From assembly GCA_016703945.1 (NCBI GenBank), contig JADJBC010000010.1:1-64000 (forward strand): a stretch of 64,000 nucleotides of DNA, given 5' to 3'. Shown one piece after another: positions 18,201 through 26,886 of the stretch. Source of the DNA: Candidatus Aalborgicola danicus. GTDB taxonomy: Bacteria; Pseudomonadota; Gammaproteobacteria; Burkholderiales; Burkholderiaceae_C. How positions within the stretch are numbered: position 1 is the first letter of the stretch; the number at the start of each line of letters is the position of its first letter. The notes beneath the pieces are model-generated. The model did no database searches, was not told the origin of the DNA, and saw only the letters and a list, made by a program, of their open reading frames with translations. Position numbers and translations under genes: made by a program.

Positions 18201-19269
18201 CGGCCTGGGGCGTTACAGCCTGACGGCTACGGCCGCCACTGACGACTACGCGTGGGACACTGACACCAGCGGCGTCGTCACGGTTGGCGGCTCCGCCACC
18301 AGCGGCACCATCAACGCGGCTGGCGACGCCGACCTGTTCAAGGTCACGCTGACGGCTGGCACCAGTTATGTGTTTGAGCTGGCACGCACCAGCGGAGGCC
18401 TGACCGACCCCTACCTGTACCTCTACAGCCCCAGTTTGGCGGAGCTGAGTTATGACGACGACAGCGGCGGCAGCGGCGACGCGCGCATCAGCTTCACTGC
18501 AACGGCCAGCGGTACCTACTACCTGGGCGCCATGGATTTCAGCACCGGCACCGGGGCCTACACACTGTCAGGTCGCGCTGGCGCCGCGCCCTCCACCACG
18601 GTAGGCACCAGCGGTGCAGACAGACTGGTGGGTACCAGCACTGCAGACACCATGACCGGCTGGGGTGGCAACGATTTTCTGATGGGCAATGGCGGCAACG
18701 ACACCATCGATGGTGGCTCCGGCATTGACCACGCCGCATTTGCCGGGAGCAGCAGCGAATATTCCATCACCCGCACCAGCAGCGGCCTCTTGGTTCACGA
18801 CACCTTGGGCTTTGATGGCACCGACGCGTTGACCAGCATCGAGCGGTTGGAGTTCAGCGATATAGGCATCGCGCTGGACATGGGCATCACCGAGGCGGGC
18901 GGCAAATCCGCGCTGCTGATCGGCGTGCTGCTCGGACCCGCAGCACTGAGCGACCTGACACTGGTGGGCCAGGTGCTGAATTTCTTTGACGACGGCACCT
19001 CACTGAGCCTGGCTGCCAGCCTGATGGTCAGTAGCGGCATCACCGCCAGCCTGGCCGGTGGTGCAGACAACAGCCACTTTGTGCAGTGGGTTTATCACAA
19101 TATTGCCGGGGTGTTCCCTGACGCCAATACCGCCGCATCTCTGAAAAGCCTTCTGGACCAAGGCGTTTTCACCCAGGCCAGCATGCTGTCGGCCATTGCC
19201 GAGCTACCGGTCAATCAGCTCAATGTGAACCTGGTGGGCCTGGCGCAAAACGGGATGGACTACTTCTAG
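15289..19269 (+). CDS. Serralysin-like RTX metalloprotease with Ig-like and PPC repeats, type I secreted
   Basis: This 1326-residue protein has no signal peptide. The zinc site HEIGHALGLNH is at residues 129-139 and a Met-turn SIMSY at about 161, defining an M10/serralysin-type protease. An RTX block (GSGNDTLTG, GGSGNDVLSGLDGDD) at about 294-346 is followed by Big_5-type Ig-like domains (about 403-515, 521-632, 754-865), PPC-like domains (about 639-750, 869-980, 984-1095), a second RTX block (about 1105-1160) and a C-terminal DUF4214-like tail. Export by an ABC/HlyD/TolC system is expected, but no such genes are adjacent. AAGGAG precedes the ATG. The repeated domains are highly similar at DNA level and may recombine. 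Confidence 0.88.
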   Translation: MAAANFTNAQVFNQLSSGQAWSGATITYSFPTGTTGLTITDGEGNSFRAASAAQQAFFSLAIMTWDDLIERTMSLTTSTSSNIEFAYTTTGIDYAHAYFPTGGTVWFNAAESTLATAAVGSYGFQTTIHEIGHALGLNHMGDYNGAGAFTPSSYQDSVVLSIMSYFGPSAPLRSSDVASADWRGSDNKDYGPQTPMLNDVMVIQQIYGTSTTTRLGDTIYGFSSNITGTAASIYDFSVNKNPILTIFDSGGSDTLNLSGWSSRSEIHLESGVFSSANDMTNNIVIAYSAVIENAVTGSGNDTLTGNAVGNRLDGGSGNDVLSGLDGDDTLTGGLGNDQVDGGAGTDTAVLAGALSSYTFTYDSLADLYTVSGASSGTDTFTKIEFFQFSDVLRAASQLISGDLTAPSLTSSNPADNATAVAVGANLVLTFSEAVAAGTGNIEIHNSDGSVLTRIDVSDSTQVSVSGATVTVNPSANLAAGSSYYITMASGVVKDLAGNAYAGISSTTTYNFSTAAAITGDTTAPLLSGSTPADNATGIAASANLVLTFSEAVQAGTGNVVIFNSDGSVARTIAITDTTQVSISGTAVTVNPATDLTSGSAYYVNLGSGVIKDLAGNAFAGISSTTALNFSTASATVADDFPWNTSTTGSVAVNGSASSGSIEVASDGDLLKVTLTAGTSYVFNLTRTTGGLTNPYLYLYSPSVTLLAEDNDSGGSTNASITYTATASGTYYLGAADFSSGTGGYTLSARSGDSTAPTLASSSPADNATAVAVGANIVLTFNEAVQAGSGNIVIYNSNGTVARSIAVTDSSQVSVSGSTITINPSSDLASGTSYYVNLASGVVKDAAGNAYAGISSTTALNFTTVSTTATDDYPLSTSTTGVVVVNGAATTGVIDFVDDGDLFQVSLVKGQSYVFSATSVTGGLPDPYLQLYDKTGSPLTFDDDSGGNLNAQIVYTALETATYFLAAYDSASGLGRYSLTATAATDDYAWDTDTSGVVTVGGSATSGTINAAGDADLFKVTLTAGTSYVFELARTSGGLTDPYLYLYSPSLAELSYDDDSGGSGDARISFTATASGTYYLGAMDFSTGTGAYTLSGRAGAAPSTTVGTSGADRLVGTSTADTMTGWGGNDFLMGNGGNDTIDGGSGIDHAAFAGSSSEYSITRTSSGLLVHDTLGFDGTDALTSIERLEFSDIGIALDMGITEAGGKSALLIGVLLGPAALSDLTLVGQVLNFFDDGTSLSLAASLMVSSGITASLAGGADNSHFVQWVYHNIAGVFPDANTAASLKSLLDQGVFTQASMLSAIAELPVNQLNVNLVGLAQNGMDYF

Positions 19270-19281
19270 ACCCAGTATGCG

Positions 19282-20643
19282 TTACAGCACCTGCAGCACC
19301 CGGAACCGCCCCTGTGCCAGCATTTCTGCGTCGCTGGTACCGTAGCCAATGTAAATGGCCGTGCCTTCAATGAGGCGACTGTCGATTTGCTCAAAAATAT
19401 CGATCAGGTAGTCCCGCGAGTCGACCACACCGGTCAGGTATTCGGGCAACGGGAAGCTCAGCCCCTGCCATTCCTTGCTGCGGTTGAGCACATAAATTCC
19501 AGACTGCGCCGAGCCATCCGGCAGGATAGCCACCACGTAAAGGTTGTAAGCGGTCGCTGTAGCCCGCGTTGCGGGGGTTGCCGTCGGAATGCGCACCCAG
19601 GCTGACAAGCCATAGTTGCTGCGCGGGCCGGTGGCTTCCACCTCCAGCTGCAGCGGCGTGGAGCTGACGGCCCTTTTTAATTGAACCTGAAACTCGGCCG
19701 TCGTGGTGATGCCGGCCTCGGCAAAACTGGCGCTGACCAACATCGAAGTGTCTTGCGTCAAATTACCCACCGTCAACAGCCCGTCAGCGCCAATCTGTGC
19801 TGAGCCATGGTCAACCTGCCAGCTGGGCGCTACCACCTTGAGCGACTGGTCGGCATACACCCCCAGGGCGCGCATCGTAACGGTTTCGCCAGCAACCAAA
19901 ACACCTGAGCTGCTGACAATTTTGAGACTGGTGAGTGTAGATGCCTGCGTGGTGGCGATCAGGTCCAGGCGCCCCACTGCCGTAATGCCGCCTTCGGTGT
20001 AGCTGGCCGAAATGTCCAGCGCGTATTGCCGGTCTATGGTGTTGAGCCTCAGAATGCCGCGCGCAAAGTCCACCGAAATGCCACCCGCCAGAATGACGGT
20101 GATGGCCTCGGAGGTGTCGGAATGCAGGGTCCAGCTGGTGGGCCTGACGCTTCGGTAGGACTGGTCATCGTAGTAGGCGACCACCCGCAGCCGCAATTGC
20201 GAACCCGACTGCAGGCTGCGGCTGCCCAGCACCTCCACCCGGCTCAACCGCGCAGGCGCAACAGCCAAAAAAACGGTCTGGCTGGCGCTCAATGTGGCGC
20301 CCTGGTAGATCACCGTAGCAGTAATCACGACGGCAGAATCCACCGCCACCACGCCGGAGGCGATGACCCCCGAGCGGGATACCGTGGCCAATTTGGGATC
20401 TGAACTGCTCCACTGCGGCTTTACCGCGGTCAGGCTCCCATCGGCATTGCGCACGCTGGCCGACAGATCGGCAAAGGCATTGGCCTGCAGCACAACAGGC
20501 ATCGCCAACACCAGCGCCGATGCCGATGCCGATGCCAACGTAGCCGCGCCGACCGTGGATGTGGCGAGGCTGTGGCCCCTGGCGCTCAGCAGCGATGAGC
20601 CCGCCAGCAGGCGGGTCAGTACAGTGCGGCGCGCCAGCGGCAT
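19282..20643 (-). CDS. Secreted protein with bacterial Ig-like (Big_2) domains and a C-terminal 'YIGYG' module
   Basis: This 453-residue protein has an N-terminal export signal with a twin-arginine-like start (ARRTVLTRLLAG), then repeated Big_2-type units (QWSSSDPKLATVSRSGVIAS; SWQVDHGSAQIGADGLLTVG). The C-terminal 120 residues (NLYVVAILPDG ... GTAIYIGYGTSDAEMLAQGR) resemble the N-terminal module of the beta-propeller protein at 34112. Ig-like repeats usually serve adhesion or act as spacers at the cell surface. It is convergent with the RTX protease, with 12 bases between stops. Function is otherwise unknown. Confidence 0.7.
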   Translation of the reverse strand: MPLARRTVLTRLLAGSSLLSARGHSLATSTVGAATLASASASALVLAMPVVLQANAFADLSASVRNADGSLTAVKPQWSSSDPKLATVSRSGVIASGVVAVDSAVVITATVIYQGATLSASQTVFLAVAPARLSRVEVLGSRSLQSGSQLRLRVVAYYDDQSYRSVRPTSWTLHSDTSEAITVILAGGISVDFARGILRLNTIDRQYALDISASYTEGGITAVGRLDLIATTQASTLTSLKIVSSSGVLVAGETVTMRALGVYADQSLKVVAPSWQVDHGSAQIGADGLLTVGNLTQDTSMLVSASFAEAGITTTAEFQVQLKRAVSSTPLQLEVEATGPRSNYGLSAWVRIPTATPATRATATAYNLYVVAILPDGSAQSGIYVLNRSKEWQGLSFPLPEYLTGVVDSRDYLIDIFEQIDSRLIEGTAIYIGYGTSDAEMLAQGRFRVLQVL

Positions 20644-20661
20644 GGTGTACCCCTGTTGCGA

Positions 20662-20841
20662 TTAGCCCAGCTTGACAGTGTCGCTGACCATGCCCTGCGG
20701 CAGCTTGGCGGCAGCCTCAGCCGCTTCGGTGGTCTTCTTGTGCAACTCTTCCATCAGGGCTTTGACGGCGGCGAGTTGTTCTGGAGTGCTATTGGCTGTG
20801 GGTGTTTGGTTGGCGGATGTTGGTGTATGGATGGTTGACAT
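20662..20841 (-). CDS. Small hypothetical protein
   Basis: This 59-residue protein has a Thr/Pro/Asn-rich N-terminus and a helical C-terminal part (PEQLAAVKALMEELHKKTTE, AAEAAAKLPQGMVSDTVKLG). No signal peptide or membrane helix is seen. The ATG at 20841 is preferred over a longer frame reaching 20937. It lies 18 bases upstream of the Ig-like protein gene on the same strand and may be co-transcribed. The family is not recognised. Confidence 0.55.
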   Translation of the reverse strand: MSTIHTPTSANQTPTANSTPEQLAAVKALMEELHKKTTEAAEAAAKLPQGMVSDTVKLG

Positions 20842-20958
20842 GATGGGCCTTTGTGTGTTCGCCAATAAACCCCCATTATCAAGCGAGATGCGTGAACATG
20901 GGAAAAACGGCGTCCAGCTGGACCCATACCCCAACAACTTGCATCAGTGGGTCGGCCG

Positions 20959-21864
20959 TCACTTGAATGCCAGCGAGCGCTGGGTAATGAATTCGACCGC
21001 AAAATGGGCCATCAAGGAATAGCTTCTGCCCTTGAGCGACACAATGGCCATATCGGCAAACTGCGAGGGTATGTCGGTGACCTCCAGGCGGACCAGGCGC
21101 TTCTTGACAACATCTTGCGCCGTGTCGGTGTCTGTCGAGCCAATCACCGTGTCGGTCGTTTCCGCCAGGATGCTGAGCAGGTTTAAATCATCGCACTCCA
21201 CCGCCAATGGCAGAGGCTTGCCGTTGCCCAATCCCATCAGGGCGCCCAACCCGACTTGTACCGACTCCGGCAAACGCACGCTGGCAAAGCCGTAGGGAAG
21301 TAGCGACGCGGCAGTGACTGCGGCCTGCGCCAGCAAAGGGTGGCCCGCGCGCACATAAAAGCCGGCCGACAGCTTGGCAACACGGGTAATGGTCAGATCG
21401 GCGGCGGCAATGACATTGCGCACATCGGCCATGTAGAAATCCAGGTCTTCTGCGCGCAAATGTGCGGCCAGGTAATCTGCATTGTTGACTTCGACCCGGA
21501 CGCACACGCCGGGATAACGCGTGCGAATTTCGGTCAACAGCGGCGGCACCATGATCGCCGCCGGATAGGGACCGACACCAAAGCTCAGGTCACCCATCAA
21601 GCGCTCGCGGTACAGCCTGACATCCCTCTCCAGACAGCGGCTCTCAAACAGCAGTTTGCGGGCTCGTTCGACCACAAAGGCGCCTGCATCGGTACACGTT
21701 GCTTCCAGCGTACCCCGGTCAAACAGCTGCAAGCCCAACTCGTCTTCTGCGGCATGGATGCTACGGCTGAAGGCCGATTGGGTCAGATGGCACTGAACCG
21801 CCGCTCGCCCGAAATTGCGTGTATCCGCGAGGGTTACCAAGTGTTTGTAACGCTTCAAGTCCAT
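20959..21864 (-). CDS. LysR-family transcriptional regulator
   Basis: This 301-residue protein has the LysR layout: a helix-turn-helix (RNFGRAAVQCHLTQSAFSRS, then IHAAEDELGLQLFDRG) and a substrate-binding domain beginning near GDLSFGVGPYPAAIMVPPLL. It is divergent from the fatty acid hydroxylase-family gene at 21996, with 131 bases between the starts. LysR proteins often control the divergent neighbour, so that gene is the first candidate target. The ligand is not evident. Confidence 0.85.
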   Translation of the reverse strand: MDLKRYKHLVTLADTRNFGRAAVQCHLTQSAFSRSIHAAEDELGLQLFDRGTLEATCTDAGAFVVERARKLLFESRCLERDVRLYRERLMGDLSFGVGPYPAAIMVPPLLTEIRTRYPGVCVRVEVNNADYLAAHLRAEDLDFYMADVRNVIAAADLTITRVAKLSAGFYVRAGHPLLAQAAVTAASLLPYGFASVRLPESVQVGLGALMGLGNGKPLPLAVECDDLNLLSILAETTDTVIGSTDTDTAQDVVKKRLVRLEVTDIPSQFADMAIVSLKGRSYSLMAHFAVEFITQRSLAFK

Positions 21865-21995
21865 ATCGCGTAACCTTTGCTTCCATTATGCAGCCACTGC
21901 ATTGATATTGACGCAAAAATGCATTGGACGCAACGCCTTGGCCGAAGTCCAATCGCTTTGCTGAGACACCACCTACAAAATAAGGAGACAACACC

Positions 21996-22901
21996 GTGAA
22001 TCCCATGGTCCAGAATGGATTGATCCTCACCGCCATGCTGGGCTTTGCCGGCATGGAATGGGCGTCACGACGCTACCAAGACACCGTCCATGCGGACGCC
22101 AACGACACCAAGCTTGAACTGTTCATGTTCCTGAGCCTGGTGGCCATCGCGCAACCGTTCTCCATTCTGGTGACCAACACACTCTGCGGGTGGCTGATGC
22201 CTGCGCAAATGGGGGTGCTGGCCGACCTGCCCTGGTGGGCCATGTTCGGTCTGCTGCTGCTGTGCGACGACCTGACCCAATACCTGTGGCACCGCGCATC
22301 ACACAGTCCGCTGCTGTGGCCGCTGCACCGCGCCCACCATAGCGCGACTTACATGAGCATCCGCGTCACGTACCGCAACAACTTTCTGTATTACATGCTG
22401 ATGCCCGGTCTCTGGCTGGCTGGCGTGGCACTGTACCTGGGTTTCGGTACGGTCTATGCCTATTATTTCGTGTTGAAGGTCACCATCATTCTCGGTGCGC
22501 ATTGCGCCTGGCGTTGGGACGAGTCGCTGTACCGTATCCCGGCCCTGCGTCCGCTCATGTGGGTGGTGCAACGCACCATTTCGACACCAGCCACCCATTG
22601 GGCACATCACGCCATCACCAACACGGACGGCATTGGTCACTACAAAGGCAACTTCGGCAACATGCTCTTTCTCTGGGACGTACTTTTGGGCACCGCCCAC
22701 ATCACGCAAAAGTACCCCGCCGCGGTTGGCCTGCAGGGTGACCGCTTGTTCGGTCAGGAACGCTGGTACCACCAAATGTTCTTCCCCTTGCTGCAATCGG
22801 AGCGCGAGCACTCCGCCCTGCGCTTTGGGGGCGGTGAATACGCTGCCGAAGAAACCGGTAGCGACGCTGATGTACCTGCCACCAGTACTACCATGGCCTG
22901 A
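21996..22901 (+). CDS. Sterol desaturase / fatty acid hydroxylase-family membrane protein
   Basis: This 301-residue integral membrane protein has the di-iron histidine motifs of the superfamily: HRASH (about residue 98), HRAHHS (about 110) and a downstream HWAHH (about 203). The hydrophobic segments match a four-helix arrangement. Members use O2 at a di-iron centre to hydroxylate or desaturate lipids or carotenoids, and the substrate here is not readable. The start GTG/ATG choice at 21996 follows AAGGAG at about 21982. It is divergent from a LysR gene and convergent with the SDR gene. Confidence 0.85.
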   Translation: MNPMVQNGLILTAMLGFAGMEWASRRYQDTVHADANDTKLELFMFLSLVAIAQPFSILVTNTLCGWLMPAQMGVLADLPWWAMFGLLLLCDDLTQYLWHRASHSPLLWPLHRAHHSATYMSIRVTYRNNFLYYMLMPGLWLAGVALYLGFGTVYAYYFVLKVTIILGAHCAWRWDESLYRIPALRPLMWVVQRTISTPATHWAHHAITNTDGIGHYKGNFGNMLFLWDVLLGTAHITQKYPAAVGLQGDRLFGQERWYHQMFFPLLQSEREHSALRFGGGEYAAEETGSDADVPATSTTMA

Positions 22902-22949
22902 TTACACCGGCGAGAGGAGTTGCGGGTTCCGCAATAACCTCGCCCGGGG

Positions 22950-23815
22950 TCAATCCACAAAGAAGTCCGGCAAGAAATTCCTGTTGCCCGGTGTCACCGC
23001 ATAACGGTCCAGATCGGTGACGCCGTGCGCGGCCAGTACCGCGTCGTCGATGTAGAAGTTGCCGGTCTCAAACCCGCCATTGGTCAACACACAATAGGCC
23101 GCATCAGCCATGATCTCCGGCGTGCGGCACAACGCGATGTCCACGCCAGGAATCATCTGCATGGCGGCGGTGGCAATGGCGGTGCGCGGCCACAGGCTGT
23201 TGACGGCAATACCGAGCTTCTTGAACTCGCCCGCATGGCCGAGCGTGCACATGCTCATGCCGTACTTGGCCATGCTGTAGGCGGTGTGCGGCGCAAACCA
23301 GTGGGTCTGCATGGACAGGGGCGGCGACATGGTCAGCACCTGGGGCTTGCGCCCGGCGGCTGCGGACTTTTTGAGTTCGGGCAGGCAGGCCGCGGTGCAC
23401 AGGTAAGTGCCGCGGGCATTGATGCCGTTCATCAAATCGAAGCGCTTCATCGGCGTGGCGTCGGTGTTGGTCAGGCTGATGGCGCTGGCGTTGTTGACCA
23501 GGATGTCGATGCCGCCAAAGGTCTGCACCGCCTGGGCCACCGCCGCGAACACCGCGTCATCGTCGCGGATGTCCACCGCCAACGGCAGCGCCTTGCCACC
23601 CGCCGCTTCAATCTCTTGTGCAGCGCTGTAGATGGTGCCCGGCAGCTTGGGATTGGCTTCGGTGGTCTTGGCCAGGATGACGATGTTGGCCCCGTCCGCG
23701 CCGCGCGTTTGGCAATGGCCAGGCCAATGCCGCGCGAGGCGCCGGTGATGAACAGGGTCTTGCCTTTGAGGTTGCCCGCCGAGGGCGTGGACGCTAAAGC
23801 GGTGCTGGTATTCAT
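22950..23815 (-). pseudogene. SDR-family oxidoreductase (HSDL2-like), one frameshift as read
   Basis: The first frame (start 23815) gives GKTLFITGASRGIGLAIAKR, the NAD(P)-binding TGxxxGIG motif. Around 23700 the text continues in another frame as DGANIVILAKTTEANPKLPG, then NNASAIS and the catalytic YSMAKYG. The joint needs one extra base in a G/C-rich run, so this may be a sequence error in an intact gene of about 287 residues. HSDL2-like SDRs accompany acyl-CoA metabolism. The gene is the last of the minus-strand fatty-acid cluster. Repeat copy D lies between its start and the enoyl-CoA hydratase gene. Confidence 0.8.
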
Positions 23816-23839
23816 GCGGTCTCCGGGAGGGTCGCAAAT

Positions 23840-23899
23840 AAAATGCTACTATTTTGATAGCTGTTTACGCAATGTTTACGTGGGCTAGAGGCCTATTTC
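23840..23899 (+). repeat. Dispersed ~60-bp repeat, copy D
   Basis: It reads aaaatgctactattttgata, then gctgtttacgcaatgtttac and gtgggctagaggcctattt. This is probably the copy closest to the family consensus. It is intergenic, antisense to the surrounding operon. Confidence 0.8.
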
Positions 23900-23947
23900 G
23901 CTCTGAGAATTTTGCAAAACAGGCTTTCCAGAGGTGTGAATCATGTC

Positions 23948-24712
23948 TCAGATTTTAGAAAAGTCCGGTTTGCGCTTCTCCAGGAAGGCGGTAAACGCCT
24001 CCCTGGCTGCGGGCTCCTGCAACAGGCGGGCAAAGCTCTCGCCCTCCTCGGCCATTTGCGCCAGCACCTGGGCCATCTGGCCCTTCTTCATCAGGCGCTT
24101 GGTCTCGACCAGCGAACCCAGTGGCTTGGCCGCCAGCTTGCGGGCCTGGGCCTGGGCCATGCCATTCACTTCGGTGGGCGGCACGATGCGGTTGACCAGC
24201 CCCACTTCCAGCGCGGCCTCGGCCATGAAGGGTTCGCCCAGCAGCAGCGCCTCGGCCGCGCGGTGGTAGCCCATCATCTGCGGCACCAGCAGGCTGGACG
24301 CGGCCTCGGGGCACAGGCCCAGGTTCACAAAGGGCATGGAGAACGCGGCGTTGTCGCCGGCGTAGACCAGGTCGCAGTGGAACAGCAGCGTGGTGCCAAT
24401 GCCCACGGCTGGCCCGCAGACGGCGGCGATGACGGGTTTGGGGTGCGATGCAATGGCGCGCAGGAACTGGAACACCGGCGATTCCTGCGTGGACGGCTTG
24501 CGCTGCAGAAAGTCGCCAATGTCGTTGCCGGCGCTGAACACCGTGATATCGCCCTGGATGACGGTGACGCAAATGGTGGGGTCATTCCTCGCCTGCTCCA
24601 GCCCATCGGCCATGGCGGCATACATGGGAGGGGTAAAGGAGTTCTTTTTCTCCACCCGGTTGATGGTGAGGGTCAATACGCCGTCGGCGATGTGGGTCAG
24701 GATGTCGTTCAT
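23948..24712 (-). CDS. Enoyl-CoA hydratase/isomerase family protein
   Basis: This 254-residue protein is a single-domain crotonase. The CoA/oxyanion-hole segments FSAGNDIGDF (about residue 61) and GPAVGIGTTLLFHCDLVYAG (about 100) are clear, and the second catalytic region reads GLCPEAASSLLVP. It would hydrate or isomerise enoyl-CoA during fatty-acid degradation. It follows the thioesterase gene in transcription order, separated by a single copy of the hairpin repeat seen in triplicate at 29993. The glutamate pair of classic hydratases is only partly kept (PEAAS), so isomerase activity is possible. Confidence 0.85.
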   Translation of the reverse strand: MNDILTHIADGVLTLTINRVEKKNSFTPPMYAAMADGLEQARNDPTICVTVIQGDITVFSAGNDIGDFLQRKPSTQESPVFQFLRAIASHPKPVIAAVCGPAVGIGTTLLFHCDLVYAGDNAAFSMPFVNLGLCPEAASSLLVPQMMGYHRAAEALLLGEPFMAEAALEVGLVNRIVPPTEVNGMAQAQARKLAAKPLGSLVETKRLMKKGQMAQVLAQMAEEGESFARLLQEPAAREAFTAFLEKRKPDFSKI

Positions 24713-24730
24713 CGAGTGTCTTTCTAATCA

Positions 24731-24777
24731 GCTGAGGACAGAGCTTGCCGCTGCGCGGCTGCGGTCTGTCCCGCAAA
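24731..24777. repeat. Single copy of the ggacaga...tctgtcc hairpin repeat
   Basis: It reads gctgaggacagagcttg...gcggtctgtcccgcaa, matching the 58-bp tandem units at 29993-30166. The arms ggacaga and tctgtcc can pair. It lies between the enoyl-CoA hydratase and thioesterase genes. Confidence 0.7.
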
Positions 24778-24781
24778 CATA

Positions 24782-25588
24782 TTAATTCTTGTAGTACACG
24801 AGTTGTTGCGTGGTGGCCAGCAGCACGCCAGCCTCGTTCCACAGCTGCGCCGTGTGGTCGAAGTAGCCGTTGCGAAAGGCCTGTGCCCGGGCCTGGGCCA
24901 GCAGGTAGCTGCTGCCGCTGGCCTGCAGTTGGGCGCTGTCGGCGTGGAAGTACACGGTCATCGTCACCGTGCCCACCGGCACCAGCGTGGCACGGCGCAC
25001 AAACACGCGGGGGAAGAACACGTCCGACAGCGCGGTGAGCGAGGCAAAGTCCAGCGGACGCGGCGGGTTATCGCGCACCCACAGTTGCGTCAGGCTGGCG
25101 TCGCCACTGCCGTCCCACACCGTGGGCATGGCACCGGCGATGGGGCGCATGTCGTAGCGCTTGACCCACTCCATGGGCATGGGGCCCTGGCCGTGCGGCG
25201 TTTCCTGCGGCGGCGGGCATTGGGGCATGGCCTCTTCATCCAGGCTCCAGGTCTCGCGGCGGAGCGCGGTGAAGGCGGTGCCGGTCAGCACGGCCTCACC
25301 GCTTTGCAGCACCTCAATGATCCAGTGCTGGGTGGAGCGGTTGGTGCGCGCGGCGCGGGCCTGCACAGTGAATGGCCCATGCGCCAAGGCAGCCGCGAAG
25401 TTGATGGTCAGCGACACCGGCTCGCCCAGGCGGTCCGGGTGCAGCAACACGGCGTTCATCATCTGCGCGGCACTGATGCCGCCAAACGGCCCCACCATGT
25501 TGGCATAGGCAGCGCTGGTGTGGCCGGCAAAGCTGCCGTCACTCTGTAGTTTCAGGGCAATCGCCTGGTCAAAAGCATGGCTGGTCAA
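24782..25588 (-). CDS. Acyl-CoA thioesterase, double hot-dog type
   Basis: This 268-residue protein has two hot-dog-like halves, as in the TesB-like families: the N-terminal half (AYANMVGPFGGISAAQMMNA, SLTINFAAALAHGPFTVQAR) and the C-terminal half (DVFFPRVFVRRATLVPVGTV, TMTVYFHADSAQL, QAFRNGYFDHTAQLWNEAG). It would hydrolyse acyl-CoA to free acid and CoA. A strong terminator (25603-25631) separates it from the thiolase gene upstream, so it may have its own promoter or depend on partial read-through. The start ATG at 25588 follows GGAGACC. Confidence 0.8.
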   Translation of the reverse strand: MTSHAFDQAIALKLQSDGSFAGHTSAAYANMVGPFGGISAAQMMNAVLLHPDRLGEPVSLTINFAAALAHGPFTVQARAARTNRSTQHWIIEVLQSGEAVLTGTAFTALRRETWSLDEEAMPQCPPPQETPHGQGPMPMEWVKRYDMRPIAGAMPTVWDGSGDASLTQLWVRDNPPRPLDFASLTALSDVFFPRVFVRRATLVPVGTVTMTVYFHADSAQLQASGSSYLLAQARAQAFRNGYFDHTAQLWNEAGVLLATTQQLVYYKN

Positions 25589-25602
25589 GAACGGTCTCCA
25601 AA

Positions 25603-25631
25603 ATAAAAAAAGGCCACCGGCAGGTGACCTT
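25603..25631 (-). terminator. Rho-independent terminator after the thiolase gene
   Basis: On the minus strand AAGGTCACC-tgcc-GGTGGCCTT forms a nine-base-pair stem with one mismatch and runs straight into TTTTTATTTT. It begins about 26 bases past the thiolase stop. Confidence 0.85.
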
Positions 25632-25656
25632 GGGGGTGAGGCCTGATCCGTTGCGA

Positions 25657-26850
25657 TCAGACGCGCTCAAAAATCCCGGCAGCGCCTTGACCGGTGCCCA
25701 CGCACATGGTCACCATGCCGTACTTCAGATTATGGCGACGCAATGCGTGAATCACTGTCGCGGCCCGGATAGCACCGGTGGCGCCCAGCGGGTGACCCAG
25801 GGCGATAGCGCCGCCCATGGGATTGACCTTGGATGGGTCCAGTCCCAGCGTATTGACCACCGCCAGCGACTGGGCGGCAAAGGCCTCGTTCAGTTCGAAC
25901 CAGTCGATGTCGCTGTGCTGCAAACCGGCGTAGCGCAGGGCGGCGGGAATCGCCTCGATCGGGCCAATACCCATGATGTCGGGCGGCACACCACGCGCGG
26001 CGTAGGACACGAAGCGCGCCAGCGGTGTCAGACCGAACTGCTTGACCGCCTTTTCGCTGGCCAATATCAATGCGCCAGCACCGTCACTGGTCTGCGAGCT
26101 GTTGCCGGCGGTGACGCTGCCACGTGCGGCAAACACCGGACGCAGTTTGGCCAGGGCTTCCAGCGTGGTCTCGGGTCGGGGGCCTTCGTCCAGGCTCACG
26201 GTGCGCGTGCGGGTGGATACCTCACCCGTAGCCAGGTCGGGTATACGTTCGATGACATCGATGGGGGTGATCTCGTTGGTGAACTCACCCGCCTGCTGGG
26301 CCCGGACAGCCCGCAGATGGGACTCGAGCGCAAAGGCATCCTGCGCCTCGCGGCTCACCTTCCACTGCTGTGCTACCTTCTCGGCAGTTAGGCCCATGCC
26401 GTAGGCGATGCCAATGTTCTCGTCACGCTCAAAGATCGCGGGGTTGAACGAAACCTTGTTGCCCCCCATGGGCACCATGCTCATGGACTCAGCACCACCT
26501 GCAATCATCACGTCGGCCTCGCCCACGCGGATGCGGTCGGCGGCCATCTGGATGGCGGTCACGCCGGAGGCGCAGAAGCGGTTGACGGTGACGCCGCCCA
26601 CCGGGTGGGCAAAGGCCAGGCCGGTGGCGATGCGGGCCATGTTCATGCCCTGCTCACCTTCGGGGAAGGAGCAGCCGATGATGGCGTCTTCAATCGCCTT
26701 GGGGTCCAGCGTGGGCACCTGCAGCATGGCGCTGCGGATGGCGGCCACCAGCAGTTCGTCGGGGCGAGTGTTGCGGAAGTAGCCACGGCCGGAACGGCCG
26801 ATGGGCGTGCGGGTGGCGGCAACAATGTAGGCGTCTTGCACTTGTTTCAT
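25657..26850 (-). CDS. fadA: Acetyl-CoA C-acyltransferase (3-ketoacyl-CoA thiolase, FadA-type)
   Basis: This 397-residue protein is of thiolase length. The active-site cysteine is in NRFCASG (about residue 92), the catalytic histidine in GGAIALGHPLGATG (about 349) and the second cysteine in MCVGTGQGAAG (about 381). It cleaves 3-ketoacyl-CoA in the last step of beta-oxidation. It sits in order with the acyl-CoA dehydrogenase and the bifunctional dehydrogenase/hydratase, the same trio as the Bacillus fadN-fadA-fadE operon. GGAGTAACTCC precedes the ATG. Confidence 0.93.
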   Translation of the reverse strand: MKQVQDAYIVAATRTPIGRSGRGYFRNTRPDELLVAAIRSAMLQVPTLDPKAIEDAIIGCSFPEGEQGMNMARIATGLAFAHPVGGVTVNRFCASGVTAIQMAADRIRVGEADVMIAGGAESMSMVPMGGNKVSFNPAIFERDENIGIAYGMGLTAEKVAQQWKVSREAQDAFALESHLRAVRAQQAGEFTNEITPIDVIERIPDLATGEVSTRTRTVSLDEGPRPETTLEALAKLRPVFAARGSVTAGNSSQTSDGAGALILASEKAVKQFGLTPLARFVSYAARGVPPDIMGIGPIEAIPAALRYAGLQHSDIDWFELNEAFAAQSLAVVNTLGLDPSKVNPMGGAIALGHPLGATGAIRAATVIHALRRHNLKYGMVTMCVGTGQGAAGIFERV

Positions 26851-26886
26851 GGAGTAACTCCTTTGGGATTCTTGAGTGGCCCTGGC

